In this document: positions 21,107-33,050 of the stretch, piece by piece
How positions within the stretch are numbered: position 1 is the stretch's first letter
Layout of the letters: the number at the start of each line of letters is the position of its first letter
Assembly: GCA_015501585.1 (NCBI GenBank)
Contig: JADNRY010000153.1
Span: 1 to 64,000 of the forward strand
Length of the DNA: 64,000 bases
DNA from: Rhodocollybia butyracea
Taxonomy: Eukaryota > Basidiomycota > Agaricomycetes > Agaricales > Omphalotaceae
Reading direction: 5' to 3'
Made by a program: the position numbers and the translations under genes
The notes under the pieces: model-generated
Database searches by the model: none
The model's input: only the letters and a program-made list of their open reading frames with translations
What the model was told of the DNA's origin: nothing

Positions 21107-21137
21107 ATTGAATAAGCGCGCAGTCGTTGGCGCCAAA
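21107..21137 (-). promoter_or_regulatory. Composite motif at F-box copy 2 start
   Basis: On the minus strand: 'TTTGGCGCCAACGACTG' then 'CGCGCTTATTCAAT', ending a few bases before the upstream ATG. The TTTGGCGC core fits an E2F/MBF-like site; that is inference. Confidence 0.5.
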
Positions 21138-21767
21138 GCGTGTTCACTTCATGCTTCCAGCGGCCAATCTCTTTCCAGAGCTGTAGCCTGAAATTGAAGC
21201 TTTGTCTACTTGGAAGACCTTTTTCGAATAATGCACATCAAAAATCTCGCTAATTCTCTGGAGTTTGCCGATGGATAGAAAGATAAATGACGCAGTTGGT
21301 GAAAGTTTGTACGCTCTTTAAAAAATCAACTGGTGGTCTCAGTCTCACAGCTACATCCATTGCTTTAGGACTTTCTGCTGGTGTTGCTTGCACTACCGAT
21401 TTTGCTATGTGATTCTTCGCAGAACTTCTAGGTTCTCCGTGCAATTTTCGGTTATTTTCCAGCCTATCACAAACAGAAGTCGGCCTCCATTTTCGTGAAC
21501 ATCTCTGGCTACATGATTCGGAAGACTAGGACTAGCGTCACACTGTAACACTACCTACAATTCTTTCGAAATCTGTACTTGACAAGAATTCCAAGGCGAC
21601 TCTCTTCGTGGATCAACTATCCCATGCGTAGACTTTTCTTCGGATTGTCCGACAAATGCCTCGGTGTTGTGTTATCCACTTTTCTGGGTCGACAGTCAAA
21701 GTTTAAAGAATCGGCGTACCTGATCAAGTTTTTGGAGCGGGCTGACCTATTTCCGAAACAACTCAGG

Positions 21768-22475
21768 ATGTTTCTTCCCATAATCCCTTCTTCCATAATC
21801 CTTCTCCCGCCCCTTCTTCCATCTTCGGACGACTGGAACGACACTATGCGCGACCTGATCCGTTTCCGCCTGCACTACCCGCCCAGTGTCACGCCAACCA
21901 CGCTCCTGTGCATCTACTGCGTGTCAACACCTCTGAATCCGAGGAGGGCATCCATTGCGGGTTCGCGGGTTTGCAAATCGGAAAATTTGTCTTGTGGCCA
22001 ATTGATTGGGGGAGTATCTTAGGTGCGTACACTATCAAACGAGTTGGATGAGGTGGATGCTGCTAATGCGGAATGATATGTACAGTCCCCAAGCGTGTTA
22101 CTTGTATCCGCAGTTATTCTCTGAGCTGGTGTTAGCTCTGAGATTTCACCAAGGGGGCATTATACACCAAGTCAACGTTGACTTATATGGTGGAAAATCA
22201 AGTACGCGGTTCTCCCTCTCTTCATCTGTTTTTAAGTCTGAATCTGACAAGAGGATGTTTCCAGTACTAGCGAAAAACCCGTTCTTCCGTGCATGGACAA
22301 AGATGTGATTCGGACGTTCCTAGAGGGATGTACGCTCCGGATGTGGATTCGGAATTGGTTCCGGAGACACATTGTGTGCATGAGGCATGTGCGAATGTTT
22401 GAGAGATGCCGATGTTATGCGAGAAGGTGTATATCAAGTGGTTGCTGCCTGATAAGAAGGGCGGAGGGTAAGTGA
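21768..22475 (+). pseudogene. Degenerate unknown gene
   Basis: After an acceptor-like 'caactcag' near 21767 there is a coherent frame to a donor at about 22021, with 'FGRLERHYARPDPFPP' and, near its end, 'GFAGLQIGKFVLWPIDWG'. A second coding-like block at 22085-22300 ('LFSELVLALRFHQGG', 'IHQVNVDLYGGK') follows, but the phases do not join cleanly. A third block near 22400 ('EKVYIKWLLPDKKGGG' in another frame) has an internal stop. The pieces read like one gene that has decayed. No family was recognised. Confidence 0.3.
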
Positions 22476-22479
22476 TTAG

Positions 22480-24200
22480 TCGCGACGCTCAAGTTCGTTC
22501 TGAGAGTTGGCTAATATCCGGTTTATAGGCTGGCGTTCGAAGCGTCTGATGTAAGATGAAGACTTGGCCCAACTTGTACTTGGCTGGCGTGTACATACAT
22601 GGTGCATGACTTGTGATTACTCTGGGGAAGCCAGATAAAGTGAGTGAGTCGTGTTTTGTACGCTCTGCTGGTGTTGACCAACGATGCCTAGCTCGAGAGT
22701 TGCAGATACAACCGACGCCGTTTGCGGGAGATGGCGGTAAAATTGTAATGAGTCCCCAATCCAGATATTTGCATGAGTGTTTCCCCAAGGTGAGCTCGAG
22801 GTGAACGGCCATCAGTACATGAGATAAATTAGATCTGATAAGCTGAAAAAAGAAGCGTCAAACAATACGTTCCTTATCTCTTTCTCAACAACCTGCCAGG
22901 AGAAGAATACCGTAAAAATGCCTACCAGCAACTCTTATTCTTTATCACCCACCATATTAATGCCCACAATCTTATCTGTTCGTCGTCTTCCTTTAGATTG
23001 GCGCGTTTGTTCTAACTGTCTTTTCTTCTTCTACAGCTCACCACTCACTACCTCGAATACGCTCAAAGCATGTTATCAAGATGCCTAGCACCGGCGCTCG
23101 CGATGCAGCTTCTTACCATCCAAGTGGTAGATGGAACATTATTTGGTCTGGATCTAGACAGACCTGTATTGAAACGGTCGCGGAAAGCTGTTTCGTATAG
23201 CTCAGATCATCTCGGGAATTCCAAAGGTATGTCTTCCTTTCTTCCTGAGGTCTGAACACCACCTAATCTGAAGTTTCCTACGTATCCTCCAGTCATCCAT
23301 TCGACCAACACCCAGCAAACGCCAGTCCAATCGTCCCCTGAAGCTAATAAAAACCGTGCTCCTATACCGGCCCTTTCAGTCTCATCGCTATGGACCGCTA
23401 AGACCTATGCGAGATTTCCCGCCCCGCTGGCAATACGAAGTTCTATACCGCTTTCTCCAATCTCTCGAAATGTCGTCGGATCCACGCCACGTCCAAACGC
23501 ACATCCACATCCTCCTATACATCTCCGTCTCCATGGCCATCCCCTCCCAAACCCAAACCGAAATCGAAATCGAATCCCAATACCAAAGCGAAACCCCCAA
23601 AAAGGTCACCGCCACTCTGCCCATGCTCACTGCTTCCACGTCCACAACCCTACAACATACGCTCCCTATCCCCTCGAGCTCACACATCTCCCGCGTAAAC
23701 CAAGTGTTCAACGTTCAACCGCGATGACGAAAAGGCGTGTTTCGTGATAAGGTATAGCGATGATGTGTCAACGGTGGGGTGGCGGCAGCGGATGCGAGTA
23801 AGATGGGGGGTGTTGGAGTCGGGGTTGGGTTCCATATGAGTCGAATTTGGGATGCTGAGGACGGGGAGGCAACGGAGCGTTTTGATGGGCACTTACTGCT
23901 CTACGTGGGGTTAAAGGTACCGGTTTTGTAGGGAGTATGAAACAATGGGGTATGGGCGTAGCGTGGATGTTGGGTTTGGATTTCGGAGGAGAGAGGGTGG
24001 TTACGGGAGATGATGCTGTGAGGCTTTGGAGAGTATTTGATGGTTATCTGTTCCAGAACCAAGCTTCGCGAGCTCAGGATGATTAGAGCTGTTCGTCTTA
24101 TCGGGGAACATTCCTCGGTTCTTGGCCCTTCGGGATACGCGTGGCGTGAACGTCGGGTTTTCGTTTTGGGCGTTGAGATGACGAAGGGCGATTATGGGAC
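22480..24200. repeat. Module C, copy 1
   Basis: Shares a series of blocks with 32870-35300, 40670-42100 and 45665-46470: 'gcgtcaaacaatacgttcc', the segment encoding 'DLDRPVLKRSRKAVSYSSDH', and the stretch 'tatgcgagatttcccgcccc' onwards. The ancestral unit seems to have held a spliced gene, because the copies at 34910 and 41765 both still encode 'VFHD(D/E)VS(M/I)VGRL'. This copy is too degraded for a product to be drawn. Confidence 0.5.
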
Positions 24201-25040
24201 ATGAGGGGACGAGACTTCAAGGCGTACCCCGTTGCAGGGCTTCGCTTCAAAGCTCAGGCTGTTCGGCTCGAACGGAAACTGCTCATGCTTCTCGATTCAT
24301 CTGTTTCTCGTGTAACGAGATAATCAGGACCAAACAAGAGATTAATTTCCAGTATCGAGCAGGGAGCATTGAACGGATACCTACCTTTCTGGCACAGCTT
24401 TTGTTCCGTTGGCGTTCGTATTGTGCTATGCTATGTGGTATACCAATATTGCTGGGACTATCATACCCGGGATCCGTTGTTGGTGAAGAGAGCCGATCGC
24501 TGGGCTGGAGGCTAGGACTATAATTACGCGAATACAAGGAAAACTATTGTATTCGTCGTTGATGATCAGCGGTGAGCGCTGAGCTGTAGGATTAGGATTT
24601 TGATCATGGGCAAGCAATCGCCGTAAAGGGCATATTTTCCATCGAGTATCAAGGAGCAAGTAATCGCTATAGGGTGCATATTTTTCCATTCAATATCATA
24701 AACATTGGTTAATCAATCTCTACCTCTGTGGGGAGTGTAGCCCAAAAATGAAACAATTTGATTCCCTTCCCGTGAAGTCGTGAGGTCCCAAGGATGTGAA
24801 TCTGAACCTGTTCTGAATGGTTCAATGCTTGAGGAAACCCTAATTTATGCACCCTTGACGCACCTATCATGGTTCCTGGATTCTGGAAGCCTGGAACAAA
24901 ACTTGGAGTGTTAGGTAGTCGCAAACAAACTGCCCCTTCGAGGAGCTTTTGAATGGGTTAAACAAAATGAATGCGGTCCTCTACCGTTTGGTTCCTCTCA
25001 TCTAGGCGGCAGACGAGCTACAATCATATTTTCAAGGCGC
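24200..25040. other. No gene identified
   Basis: Only short overlapping open frames on both strands (such as 24194-24523) without domains. Parts resemble the right-hand end of module C at 35300-35600. Confidence 0.4.
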
Positions 25041-25043
25041 CGA

Positions 25044-25057
25044 TTTGGCGCTTATTC
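25044..25057 (+). promoter_or_regulatory. TTTGGCGCTTATTC motif upstream of WWRF 2
   Basis: About 90 bp before the ATG of the WWRF copy at 25148. The same TTTGGCGCTTA core lies about 115 bp before the copy at 44823. Confidence 0.4.
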
Positions 25058-25147
25058 GGATGTCTAGGTATCGACTCAACTCCTATCTCCTATCTGCTAA
25101 ATAAAAAAGACGTCCAAAGCTTTCAAGTAACAAGATCAGTAAAAGTC

Positions 25148-26041
25148 ATGGATAACAGTCCCTTCTATGCTTATATTACCTGCGCGAGCACTGTACGCCC
25201 TTATTCTTCTTCCAGGTTCAGTTCCACACTGAAAGCTTACAACTAAGTACTACTCTCCTACGCTCGTACTTCCCCGCTCAGTCATGGTATTCTCAAACGG
25301 TAGCGTAGCCGACGAATGGTGGCGTTTTGTATCTGCTGCACACAGCTCAAAATCAGGCTCCAGCGACTCACCTGATTACCCCTCGTACTTGGCCTATCTC
25401 CTCGGCGACAAAGACTTCACTATCACTCGCACTTCCGCACAATTATACATGTGTAAATCCAAAAAAATGTCAAGGATTCTTATTAATCGTATCTTTGGGC
25501 TTGACCCATTGTACGAGAAATTTGAGGGGAAATTATTCGTGGAACAAGAGGGAAAGACTTCGTCGATTGTCCCTTCAATGAGGTTGACAGAGCACATCAG
25601 TGGAAATTGGTGAGTGGGTACCTTCAATTATGACACTACCCGTATTGAATATTGAGTTTTCATAGGTATTATATACGAGCAAAACATGACCGCAACGTCT
25701 ATTGGATCAATCGTCGTGAGCGTGGCCGAGAAATAATGTTAACAACAACAAACGATACATTAAGACCTGCTGCATTCAAAATCGTTGGAATTGATGTTCC
25801 GGAGGGAACAGTTCTCATAGGCTCGGACAAAATCAAGCTTCTTCTTGGCAGGGAACATTTCTTGTCATACCAGAACTTTTATACTGGAGGCAAACTGCTG
25901 GTCATTGCAGCGAGAGGAGAACCTGGCACGGGAGAGCCAGCAGAGTTTTTGTTTTCTGCATTGGGAGATGGGAGTATCACCGGACTCGCCGGACTCCCAT
26001 ACGGTGGGATAAGCTGTGAGTTGGTTAATGCTCGCTTGTAA
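25148..26041 (+). CDS. WWRF-family protein, copy 2 (three exons)
   Basis: Exons 25148-25192, 25248-25609 and 25666-26041 (introns of 55 and 56 nt) give about 260 residues. The first intron contains an in-frame stop and must be removed; its acceptor is 'caactaag'. Conserved blocks are 'MDNSPFYAYITCAS', 'DEWWRFVSAAHSS', 'SAQLYMCKSKK', 'WYYIRAKHDRNVYW', 'FKIVGIDVPEGTVLIGSDKI' and 'PAEFLFSALGDGS'. The leader 'aagtaacaagatcag' before the ATG matches copy 1. The three copies differ mainly by substitutions and small in-frame indels in the linker after DEWWRF and between exon 3 blocks, as expected for genes kept under selection. The family and its function are unknown to me. The nearest F-box neighbour on the left is the intact minus-strand copy at 19431-21083. 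Confidence 0.65.
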
Positions 26042-26547
26042 GTAGAGTACGATGGATATATGACCGTATCTTAAAACCACTTCTCCAATTTTGTACACCT
26101 CTCTAACACAACACATCACTCTTCAAACCTGTGTTCTGAAGGAGGGACTACAGCAGCAGCACAGCGGCATGAGCAACGATGGTTTATGTAACAATTGGCT
26201 GGGGATTCAAAAGGGAAGCACACGCAAAGGCAGCAAACCACTGAAGTCCCAATCTCTGCGCAGTGTAAACATATCTAGATTCGAGATTCGAGACTAGTCT
26301 TCTACCCACTGAGAGTAAGTATGGGGTTTCCTTCGAGGATAACACAGTGGCCGAGTCGCTTCATCATAGAGCTAAGATTTTCTTTTCTTCAACCACAAAC
26401 ATGAGACCGAATGGAATTCAAGTTGAGGATAGACCCGATTGTAACAACAGTATGCCAGCCTGAGTGCTAACTAGTACTACTATTATTTCTGAAACAAAGT
26501 ATAGGTTCAGTCAGACGACCAGATCCGAAAGATCTGAGACACTCTAC

Positions 26548-26560
26548 TATAAGCGCGCAG
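26548..26560 (+). promoter_or_regulatory. TATAAGCGCGC motif at F-box gene start
   Basis: 'ctataagcgcgca' lies 18 bp upstream of the ATG at 26578 of an F-box gene from a different subfamily, without the accompanying TTTGGCGC. Confidence 0.35.
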
Positions 26561-28751
26561 AGTTTACTGTTACTGTCATGTCCTTGCTTGTCGAACTCCC
26601 CGATGATGTTCTGTTCAATACGGTCAAGTTTTTAGCACCACCAGATATATTCTCCATTCGAAAAGTGAGTGAATAACATGCCTGGCTGAATACTTGGTCT
26701 AATATGATGGCAAAGACTTGTAAACGGTTACAAGCAATCACGTTGGATCGCCACGTCTGGATTGCCGCCTACAAATGCTCAGAAGACAGGTTTATGCCTC
26801 TCATTGACCTATACTCTCAGACTGTGGGCAATCTCGAACGTGTTCTGCTGCATTCGTATCAACTTAATACCCATTGGACAACCCCTTCTGCAAAACCAGT
26901 TTGCGAACACCTTTGGTCGATTGATAGCTCTGTTTACGGCGGCTCTTTTGATGGGATGGCAATCTATCAAAGCCGTTATCACTACGCCAGCGTCAAAAAA
27001 TATCGGGCGAAATTATTGCCGAAATTATTGTTGTAATTGCTTACCTTTTTCGATAGAGATTTCGCGTGTAAATCTTTGATAATTTCGGCTGAAAAATATA
27101 CTGTAACTGATTATGTTTTTCAATCCGAATTTCACCAGTAACAAGCTTATGACCCGTGACTACGTCACAGAGAGGAAGGAGGTGGTGGTACCATTGAACC
27201 TGGAACACCTGGGTTCGGTCGGATGTACACGCAACACATTGCACTGCACCTGTGTGCCATAAATGCACCCAGCCCACTCTGGAGTCTGCTGTGGCAGGGA
27301 AATTTTTTGGAAATAAGTAGATGAGCAGACTTACATCTGGCATACATAAGTAACTTGGCTTTACCAATCCAGAAGAGTACAAATTGGTGGTCATATGGCA
27401 TACTCACCCTATCCACGCTTGATTCTGGAGTGAAAAGATAAAATCCTGCTCAAATGCATGCAGAGGATTTGTTGTATATTGCCAATGTGGCAACTCCGGA
27501 GATTAGTTAGCTGGATCGGTATGTTCATATGTCCATGTACTTACTCATCGTATTAGCAATACTATACAGTATGTACAGTATATAAGCTTGCATGTAGTAC
27601 CGTAGTACTCATGCGTTTGCGAGGTATCTAATACCTTGTTCAACTGCACTAACTACTTGTGTTGGATCCCAGGACTGACCGCCTGATTAGACACTCATCG
27701 GATTCCCTAACAGAAATCCCACAGGATTAGTGCTACTGGGACTATCAGACTTGTTGTATGGGACACCGATGACTGGGTGATGACAGCCAAATGGTACCGC
27801 AATTGAAGATTATCAACCTATCAAACCTTGTATCAACCTTGCAGAGACCCACAAAAATTCAACTGTTTTGGTGATAGCTACTACAGGGGAGTTTCAAAAG
27901 CAGGCTTTCAAGTTTCAAGGGTTGAATTTTTGAAGCAATTCAATCTACTACTTATGAGTTGCTGAAAAAGTCAAGGAGACCAAAAACAACTTGAAGAGTC
28001 TGGCTTTTGTTGATGATCAGGGAGAGAGACCTTTTGGGGATCTGGTTAGGATCCGGGCAGCGGTAAAACTACTTAGCGATATCCCAGGTACACGTCGAGT
28101 GAAACAACTCGTTATTGATAATTAAGTCATACCTGTAAAACTACTTAGCAATATCTAATGGATAAGTAGTTAGTAAGGTAAGGAGTAAAGTTAGAAGAAT
28201 ACTACACACCCCAGGTACACATCGAGTGAAACAACTGGGGTGCAACATCATAACTATTCTAAGTTAAATACGGTAGCTCGGAATAGAGTTAGAACATGAA
28301 AATAATGGATCAAAAATAAAGAATGATCGAGGAATAAAGTAAACGAAAGGATGTAGTATTACCCGAATACTTATCCTGAGGTCGAACATGGGGGCAGGAC
28401 TTCTATCCTCCAGCCCGGACTGTATGGATCTGCGACATCTACACCTGCAGGAAATCCACAAAATAGATTGTTAGGAAGTGGATTCCGGAAAGTATGTTTC
28501 CCGCCTCCTTTCATTTCGTGATGTTGCTGGATGACTTATCGTTGTTATCCAGAAAACCCTTAAGTTGTACAAATCAAATTCAGCATCATTTATTTACCTT
28601 GCTCAGAGTATTAAGATCTACAAACATCTACAGTAATATCTGAACATACAGGTTTATATGGTACTATTTGCAGTAAGTTTGATGTGATAAGTTTTCGTCC
28701 GAAAGAACTTGCCGCACATCTGAGCAAGCAGATCCGCTCTCAGTGCCGTTC

Positions 28752-28882
28752 TTGCTTGCATTCCACGCGTTTTTATGTGTTTTCGACAAAGATAAAGGGA
28801 TTAATTAATATTAAGGTACTTTACAGGCAGAATACTTCTTTTTTCTCATTGAAAACGCGTAAGAACGCGTGGAATGCAAGCA
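28752..28882. repeat. Small inverted repeat inside the 2.7-kb element
   Basis: 'TTGCTTGCATTCCACGCGTT' at the left is repeated in inverted orientation about 110 bp to the right, ending in 'ggaatgcaagcaa'. This could be a miniature element nested in the larger one or part of its own structure. Confidence 0.45.
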
Positions 28883-29146
28883 ATAATGAAAAGAGAGGGC
28901 GGGAGCAGATAGGCTCGGATGGCGCGGCAAGTTATTCACACGAAAGTTTATGACATGGTTTGCTTATTAACGTTTCAGCATTCCTGAATATTGATTCTGA
29001 TTCCTGAAAACTGAGGTCGCCGTTACAGAGCCGCTGCGCGGCGATTTACACGGACCCGGTTCTACCGGCAGCCGCTGCGCGGCCAGAGCTGCTTAGTCAC
29101 TATTACCAATCAAATTTAAGCGCCCCGACCGAATTTAAAGTATAGG

Positions 29147-29529
29147 ATCTGTTATCTATTTCGTCCGAAAAAGATAATGAAATTCCTTATCTATTTCATT
29201 AAAAATTTCGCTCGAAATTATTACAAGGTAATAACTGGCCAAGAACTGGGAGGCTCGGTCATGTGATGCATCTGACAAGATTTCCTGTCTTTGAATGCGA
29301 CTTATGGGATCCTGTACATGCACGGCTGCACTAGTCACACCCAGACATAAAATTGCTACAACTCTGTCCAGTTCTGCTCTCACATTTGCCTAAAGTATTG
29401 TCAGATGCATCACATGACCGAGCCTCCCAGTTCTTGGCCAGTTATTACCTTGTAATAATTTCAAGCAAAATTTTTAATGAAATAGATAAGGAATTTCATT
29501 ATCTTTTTCGGACGAAATAGATAACAGAT
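29147..29529. mobile_element. Nested foldback element
   Basis: Arms of about 130 bp (29147-29278 and 29398-29529) are near-perfect inverted copies around a 119-bp centre. The ends read 'ATCTGTTATCTATTTCGTCC' and its complement. The right arm ends exactly where the right inverted repeat of the host element begins, so it inserted at that junction or forms part of a composite end. Confidence 0.65.
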
Positions 29530-30639
29530 TACCGGTGAAATTCGGATTGAAAAACATAATCAATTACAGTATATTTTTCAGCCGAAATTATCAAAGATTT
29601 ACACGCAAAATCTCTATCAAAAAAGGTAAGCAATTACAGCAATAATTTCGGCAATAATTTCGCCCGGTATTTTTTGATGCTGCTGCAGTGTATCTTGTTG
29701 TCTGGAATGTTGAGGTGATTATTGTCTTTGAAATGCAGTTGATGCAGACAAAGCAGGAGGTCTTTGTGTACGATGCACCCCAGGATGAGTATCTCAGGTT
29801 CTTGGAGTCAGCCCGTGAATGGAGGCAAATTACCTACAACCGCGACTTTTACTTTCTATTTTGGACTTCGGGCTCATTGTAAGCTTTTTCCCTTGTCCCT
29901 AGCATTTTCTACTTTCAACTATCACTGACAGGGAGCTATTGTTGCTCACAATCAATCCTTTAGGAGCCGTCTCTGTCAGCAATTTCCCGACTGTGAATGT
30001 TGAAAATTCCAAAGGACTTTACCTGTCTGACACTGGCTATGCTATTCTACAAGATAATATGGTAGGAAGCATATGAGCTATGCACCTTCCATCACAAATA
30101 GTTTATCCTATGCATTCTGAATTCAAGGTACGTACTCTATTCATTTTTATCTTTGATGTGAAAGATACTTAAGCTCACTCGAAATTTCTAGCGTAATCAC
30201 ATCCATTTCTCTTCGGTCCCAATCTTTCTACCAGGTGGATATGTTCTTTTGGACTTCGTGTTTTCCGATGGAAATTCTGGCCATCATTTTGAACTGAATC
30301 GCTTGCACGGGGTGCACAAGAGCAACTGCCATTGATTCCGCCACTATACTGCAGGGATGCTGCTTCTACCGACTCATCAAGGCAATCTTGACAAAGACTC
30401 GGAACTAGGTCTTCTATCTTGCAATATATGATCTTTGAATGGTGACAATGAATTAACTGGTCGTATCTCGCTCCTCATGGACCCAGACGAAGGGCCAAAA
30501 CCACTGTGTGTTACACTCGACACAGGCGGATGCATGACTTTTTCAGAGGCCCCCCGCCTCGATTTGCTAACGAAGTTGAGAAACTTCAATCTAGTTTGCA
30601 CTCAGATTGAAGTAGGGTTTTAAAGTGCGGTGCACAAAC

Positions 30640-33050
30640 CGTTGGATAACTGACAACCGCACTGCACTGAACCGCGGTGAGGGTAAATAAAGGTTGCACC
30701 GGTGCAGCGGTTTGCATCCGGTGCGGTTTGCGGTTCTTGGAAATTGAAGAATTTGCCCGGTTTGAGATGTATGACAATATGGTTATGCTTTTACTAGCAG
30801 ATGTTTTTTGAGGTTTTGTGGTCACTCAGCCTTGTAAGCGTAGGTTTAGGGAGCAGATGTCATGGATTGAAATAAGTTTTATCTGCCATTGAATAGACAT
30901 GATCTGCTTGTATGTTCTTCAGATACAGTATGAGATGCAAGTCAGGTACATATACAGTTCAAGCTTGGACATGGCTCCTCAAGACCTCAGCCTCAAGCCC
31001 TTGGGATGGATGAGAACACGAGATGGACAGCAACGGTGTGCCAGTGAGAACGGAGATGCCCAAATGAAGGGGTAGTCACTGTCCAGGCACTGCTACTTGC
31101 TTTGGGATCATAGGAAAAAGCTTAGTGAACAAGCACCCCGAGCTGAATTTTGATCTGAGACAAACTTACGCTGCGCATGCAGGAGGCTCCGAGGTTCATG
31201 CCAAAAGTGTATGCTAAAAACATTGTAAGCGTGTTGATTTACTATTATATATGGAGTATTGTCTGTGTGGCCCGGAATTGGTAGCGTAGAAGGAGGTATA
31301 TTTGTCGTTATTATAGAAATTGAACAAGAATGAGTGCATGACTTACGTGTATGTCCAAGCGTAGTATCTTGAATACAAGTGAACCCATCTGTAAAGGTTA
31401 ATTTCGATCCTAGTGGCAAGAAGGACTCGGGAAATACATACCTGACGGATTCTCCTTCAAAATTGTGTTGATATGCCGACTCTGGGCTATGCATAAAATG
31501 CTACTATGAAGCTGAATACCTCACACCAACACCAACACACACCAAAGACTAACATGAGTTCAAGGGGGTTATCATTGAACAAATCAGAATTCTTATTGCA
31601 AGTACATACATCTGCATCATATTTACAAGGTTGTGATAGATTTTCTGTCTCGAGATTCTAACAAACTCGGGTGTGCTTTAATCTTTATCTTTCAATTGCC
31701 TGAACTTAGACTTTACACTAAAAGTACAATTGACAGAGAGAGTATGCGCTACTCACAACACTCTCACTGCTATTAACTTTCTGGAGCATAAGGTAGTTAC
31801 TGAGGACTTTGGTTTTCTTTCTTTATACTTTCTTATTTCATTTAACTTGTACTCTTGTTTAATGTGCACTTGTCACTAGAAGACACAAACCAACCACACC
31901 AACCCTGTAACAGGAATGGGGGGGGAAAGTGCTTGCCTCTATTTCGTGGGGGACACCTTCTTATATACTGTATCTCAATATCACAGTGTAAAATACACCA
32001 TACGGGTTGTGCGGGAGTACATATGCTCTTATTATTCAATAAATAGCGCATGAAATATTTATTTCACGCGCTGTCTTAAATCTGCGGGACGCCGCGGCAT
32101 GATCTTGGAATGATCCCGGAACCTCGGCACATCAATCTCCTCGCATCAATCTCCTCGGGGTCAGCGATGTATTAATCTCCTCACATCAATTTCTGATGGG
32201 AAGTCCCGTTTGGACCGTTTAACGTTGATACCTGTTCCTTCTGTCTAGTAGTCTTCTAGTTGTAATAAGATACCTTTGGATCGCTTCAATAGTCTGAATA
32301 TAAGTCATATTTGGAGTGGGTTTCAGTATTCTTTGCACTATCATTGATTACAACTGTGTTCTGTTGCCGAGACTCAGTTTTGATGTCATCAACAATTAAC
32401 ATCTGTGTCTTTTAATGATGCCGCGCGGTAACGGCGGATTCTAGAATACTTCGTACAGTGCATATCTTTAATACAGCATGACTTGGTGCCAAAAACACGC
32501 ATATACTGCATGTTTATGCCCAAACAATTCTGGGCCGTATCAGTGTCCTTTCCTAAGGGCTTTCCAACATCATGCATCATGTTCAGGTTGAATAATGAGG
32601 GACGCTGGATTATATGGATTTGTTAGTGCGATTCTGAATTGCATACGCTGAAAATAATTGAGCAATAGGCCTAGGGAGGCTTCAAGAGGCATTTTGAGCT
32701 GTTGTGACCCTGTTATGAATGTCTTGAGCCGTGCACGCACGGCAGGGCAGGTTGTGATCAATGATCCCTGCTGTCCTCATATTGTACTGAGGTTGTGAAG
32801 TCCAAGCTTCGAGCTCAAGTTCATGTTAGTTGGCCGATAGTTCCAGGCTTATAGGTTGGTGGGTATCGAAACGTTTGAAGATAAGATGAAGATGCAATCC
32901 AAGTACTCGGATGGTTGTACATAAGTACCTGGTGCAGGTACATTTAATTCATCTGGAGGATTGTGTTTCTATGTTTTGCTGGACGTTGACTGACGATACC
33001 TCGTTGTGAGTGCAGAGACGACTATAATACTTGTACTAGTCGAAAGGCCA
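30640..33050. other. Long gene-free stretch with repeat debris
   Basis: No gene can be supported. 30620-30760 is a cluster of 'gcggttt/aaccgc' strings on both strands, suggesting a decayed miniature inverted-repeat element. A minus-strand frame at 31108-31494 could hold two short exons but has no recognised domain. 31600-32400 is A/T-rich and, read on the minus strand from about 32395, starts 'TGTTGATGACATCA' like a Copia-type LTR, but no matching end or target duplication was found. Confidence 0.3.

Larger units (their letters stand above)
26993..29677. mobile_element. TIR/foldback element, about 2.7 kb, inside the F-box gene
   Basis: Inverted repeats of about 149 bp (26993-27141 and 29529-29677) begin 'TCAAAAAATA(T/C)CGGGCG' and differ at only a few positions. 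The inner part holds no recognisable transposase. Two similar blocks, each with 'aaaactacttagc', a 'caggtacac...tcgagtgaaacaact' string and no long frame, occur near 28065-28115 and 28135-28240. No convincing target-site duplication is visible beyond 'TCA/TGA' ambiguity. It is non-autonomous, and the superfamily is not assigned. Confidence 0.7.
26578..30620 (+). pseudogene. F-box gene split by a transposon
   Basis: Exon 1 is 26578-26664 ('LVELPDDVLFNTVKFLAPPD', a typical F-box start), then a 51-nt intron, and exon 2 begins at 26716 ('TCKRLQAITLDRHVWIAAYK'). Coding sequence stops at about 26992, where a 2.7-kb TIR element is inserted. It resumes at about 29678 with 'AVYLVVWNVEVIIVFEMQ' and continues across an intron (donor at 29879, acceptor before 29931) into 'ELLLLTINPLGAVSVSNFP'. 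Later pieces (30190-30620) include 'LPGGYVLLDFVFSDG' and 'ISLLMDPDEGPKP'. The layout matches the large Agaricomycete F-box family with a beta-rich C-terminal region. The insertion should abolish a full-length product unless the element is spliced out. Confidence 0.65.

Noticed and set aside
23388..23711. 107-codon minus-strand ORF with 'WYWDSISISVWVWEG'
   Set aside because: Low-complexity reverse of a Thr/Pro/Gln-rich stretch of module C; not conserved in the other copies.
27165..27416. Minus-strand ORFs at the left inner side of the 2.7-kb element as a transposase remnant
   Set aside because: No catalytic motif or zinc finger could be identified, and the frames partly read the terminal repeat.
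30600..30760. GCGGTTT/AACCGC-rich block as a miniature inverted-repeat element
   Set aside because: The strings are dispersed on both strands but do not form one clean pair of terminal repeats.
31600..32395. Possible solo Copia LTR on the minus strand starting TGTTGATGACATCA
   Set aside because: The other end and a target-site duplication could not be found, and no Copia coding sequence is nearby.
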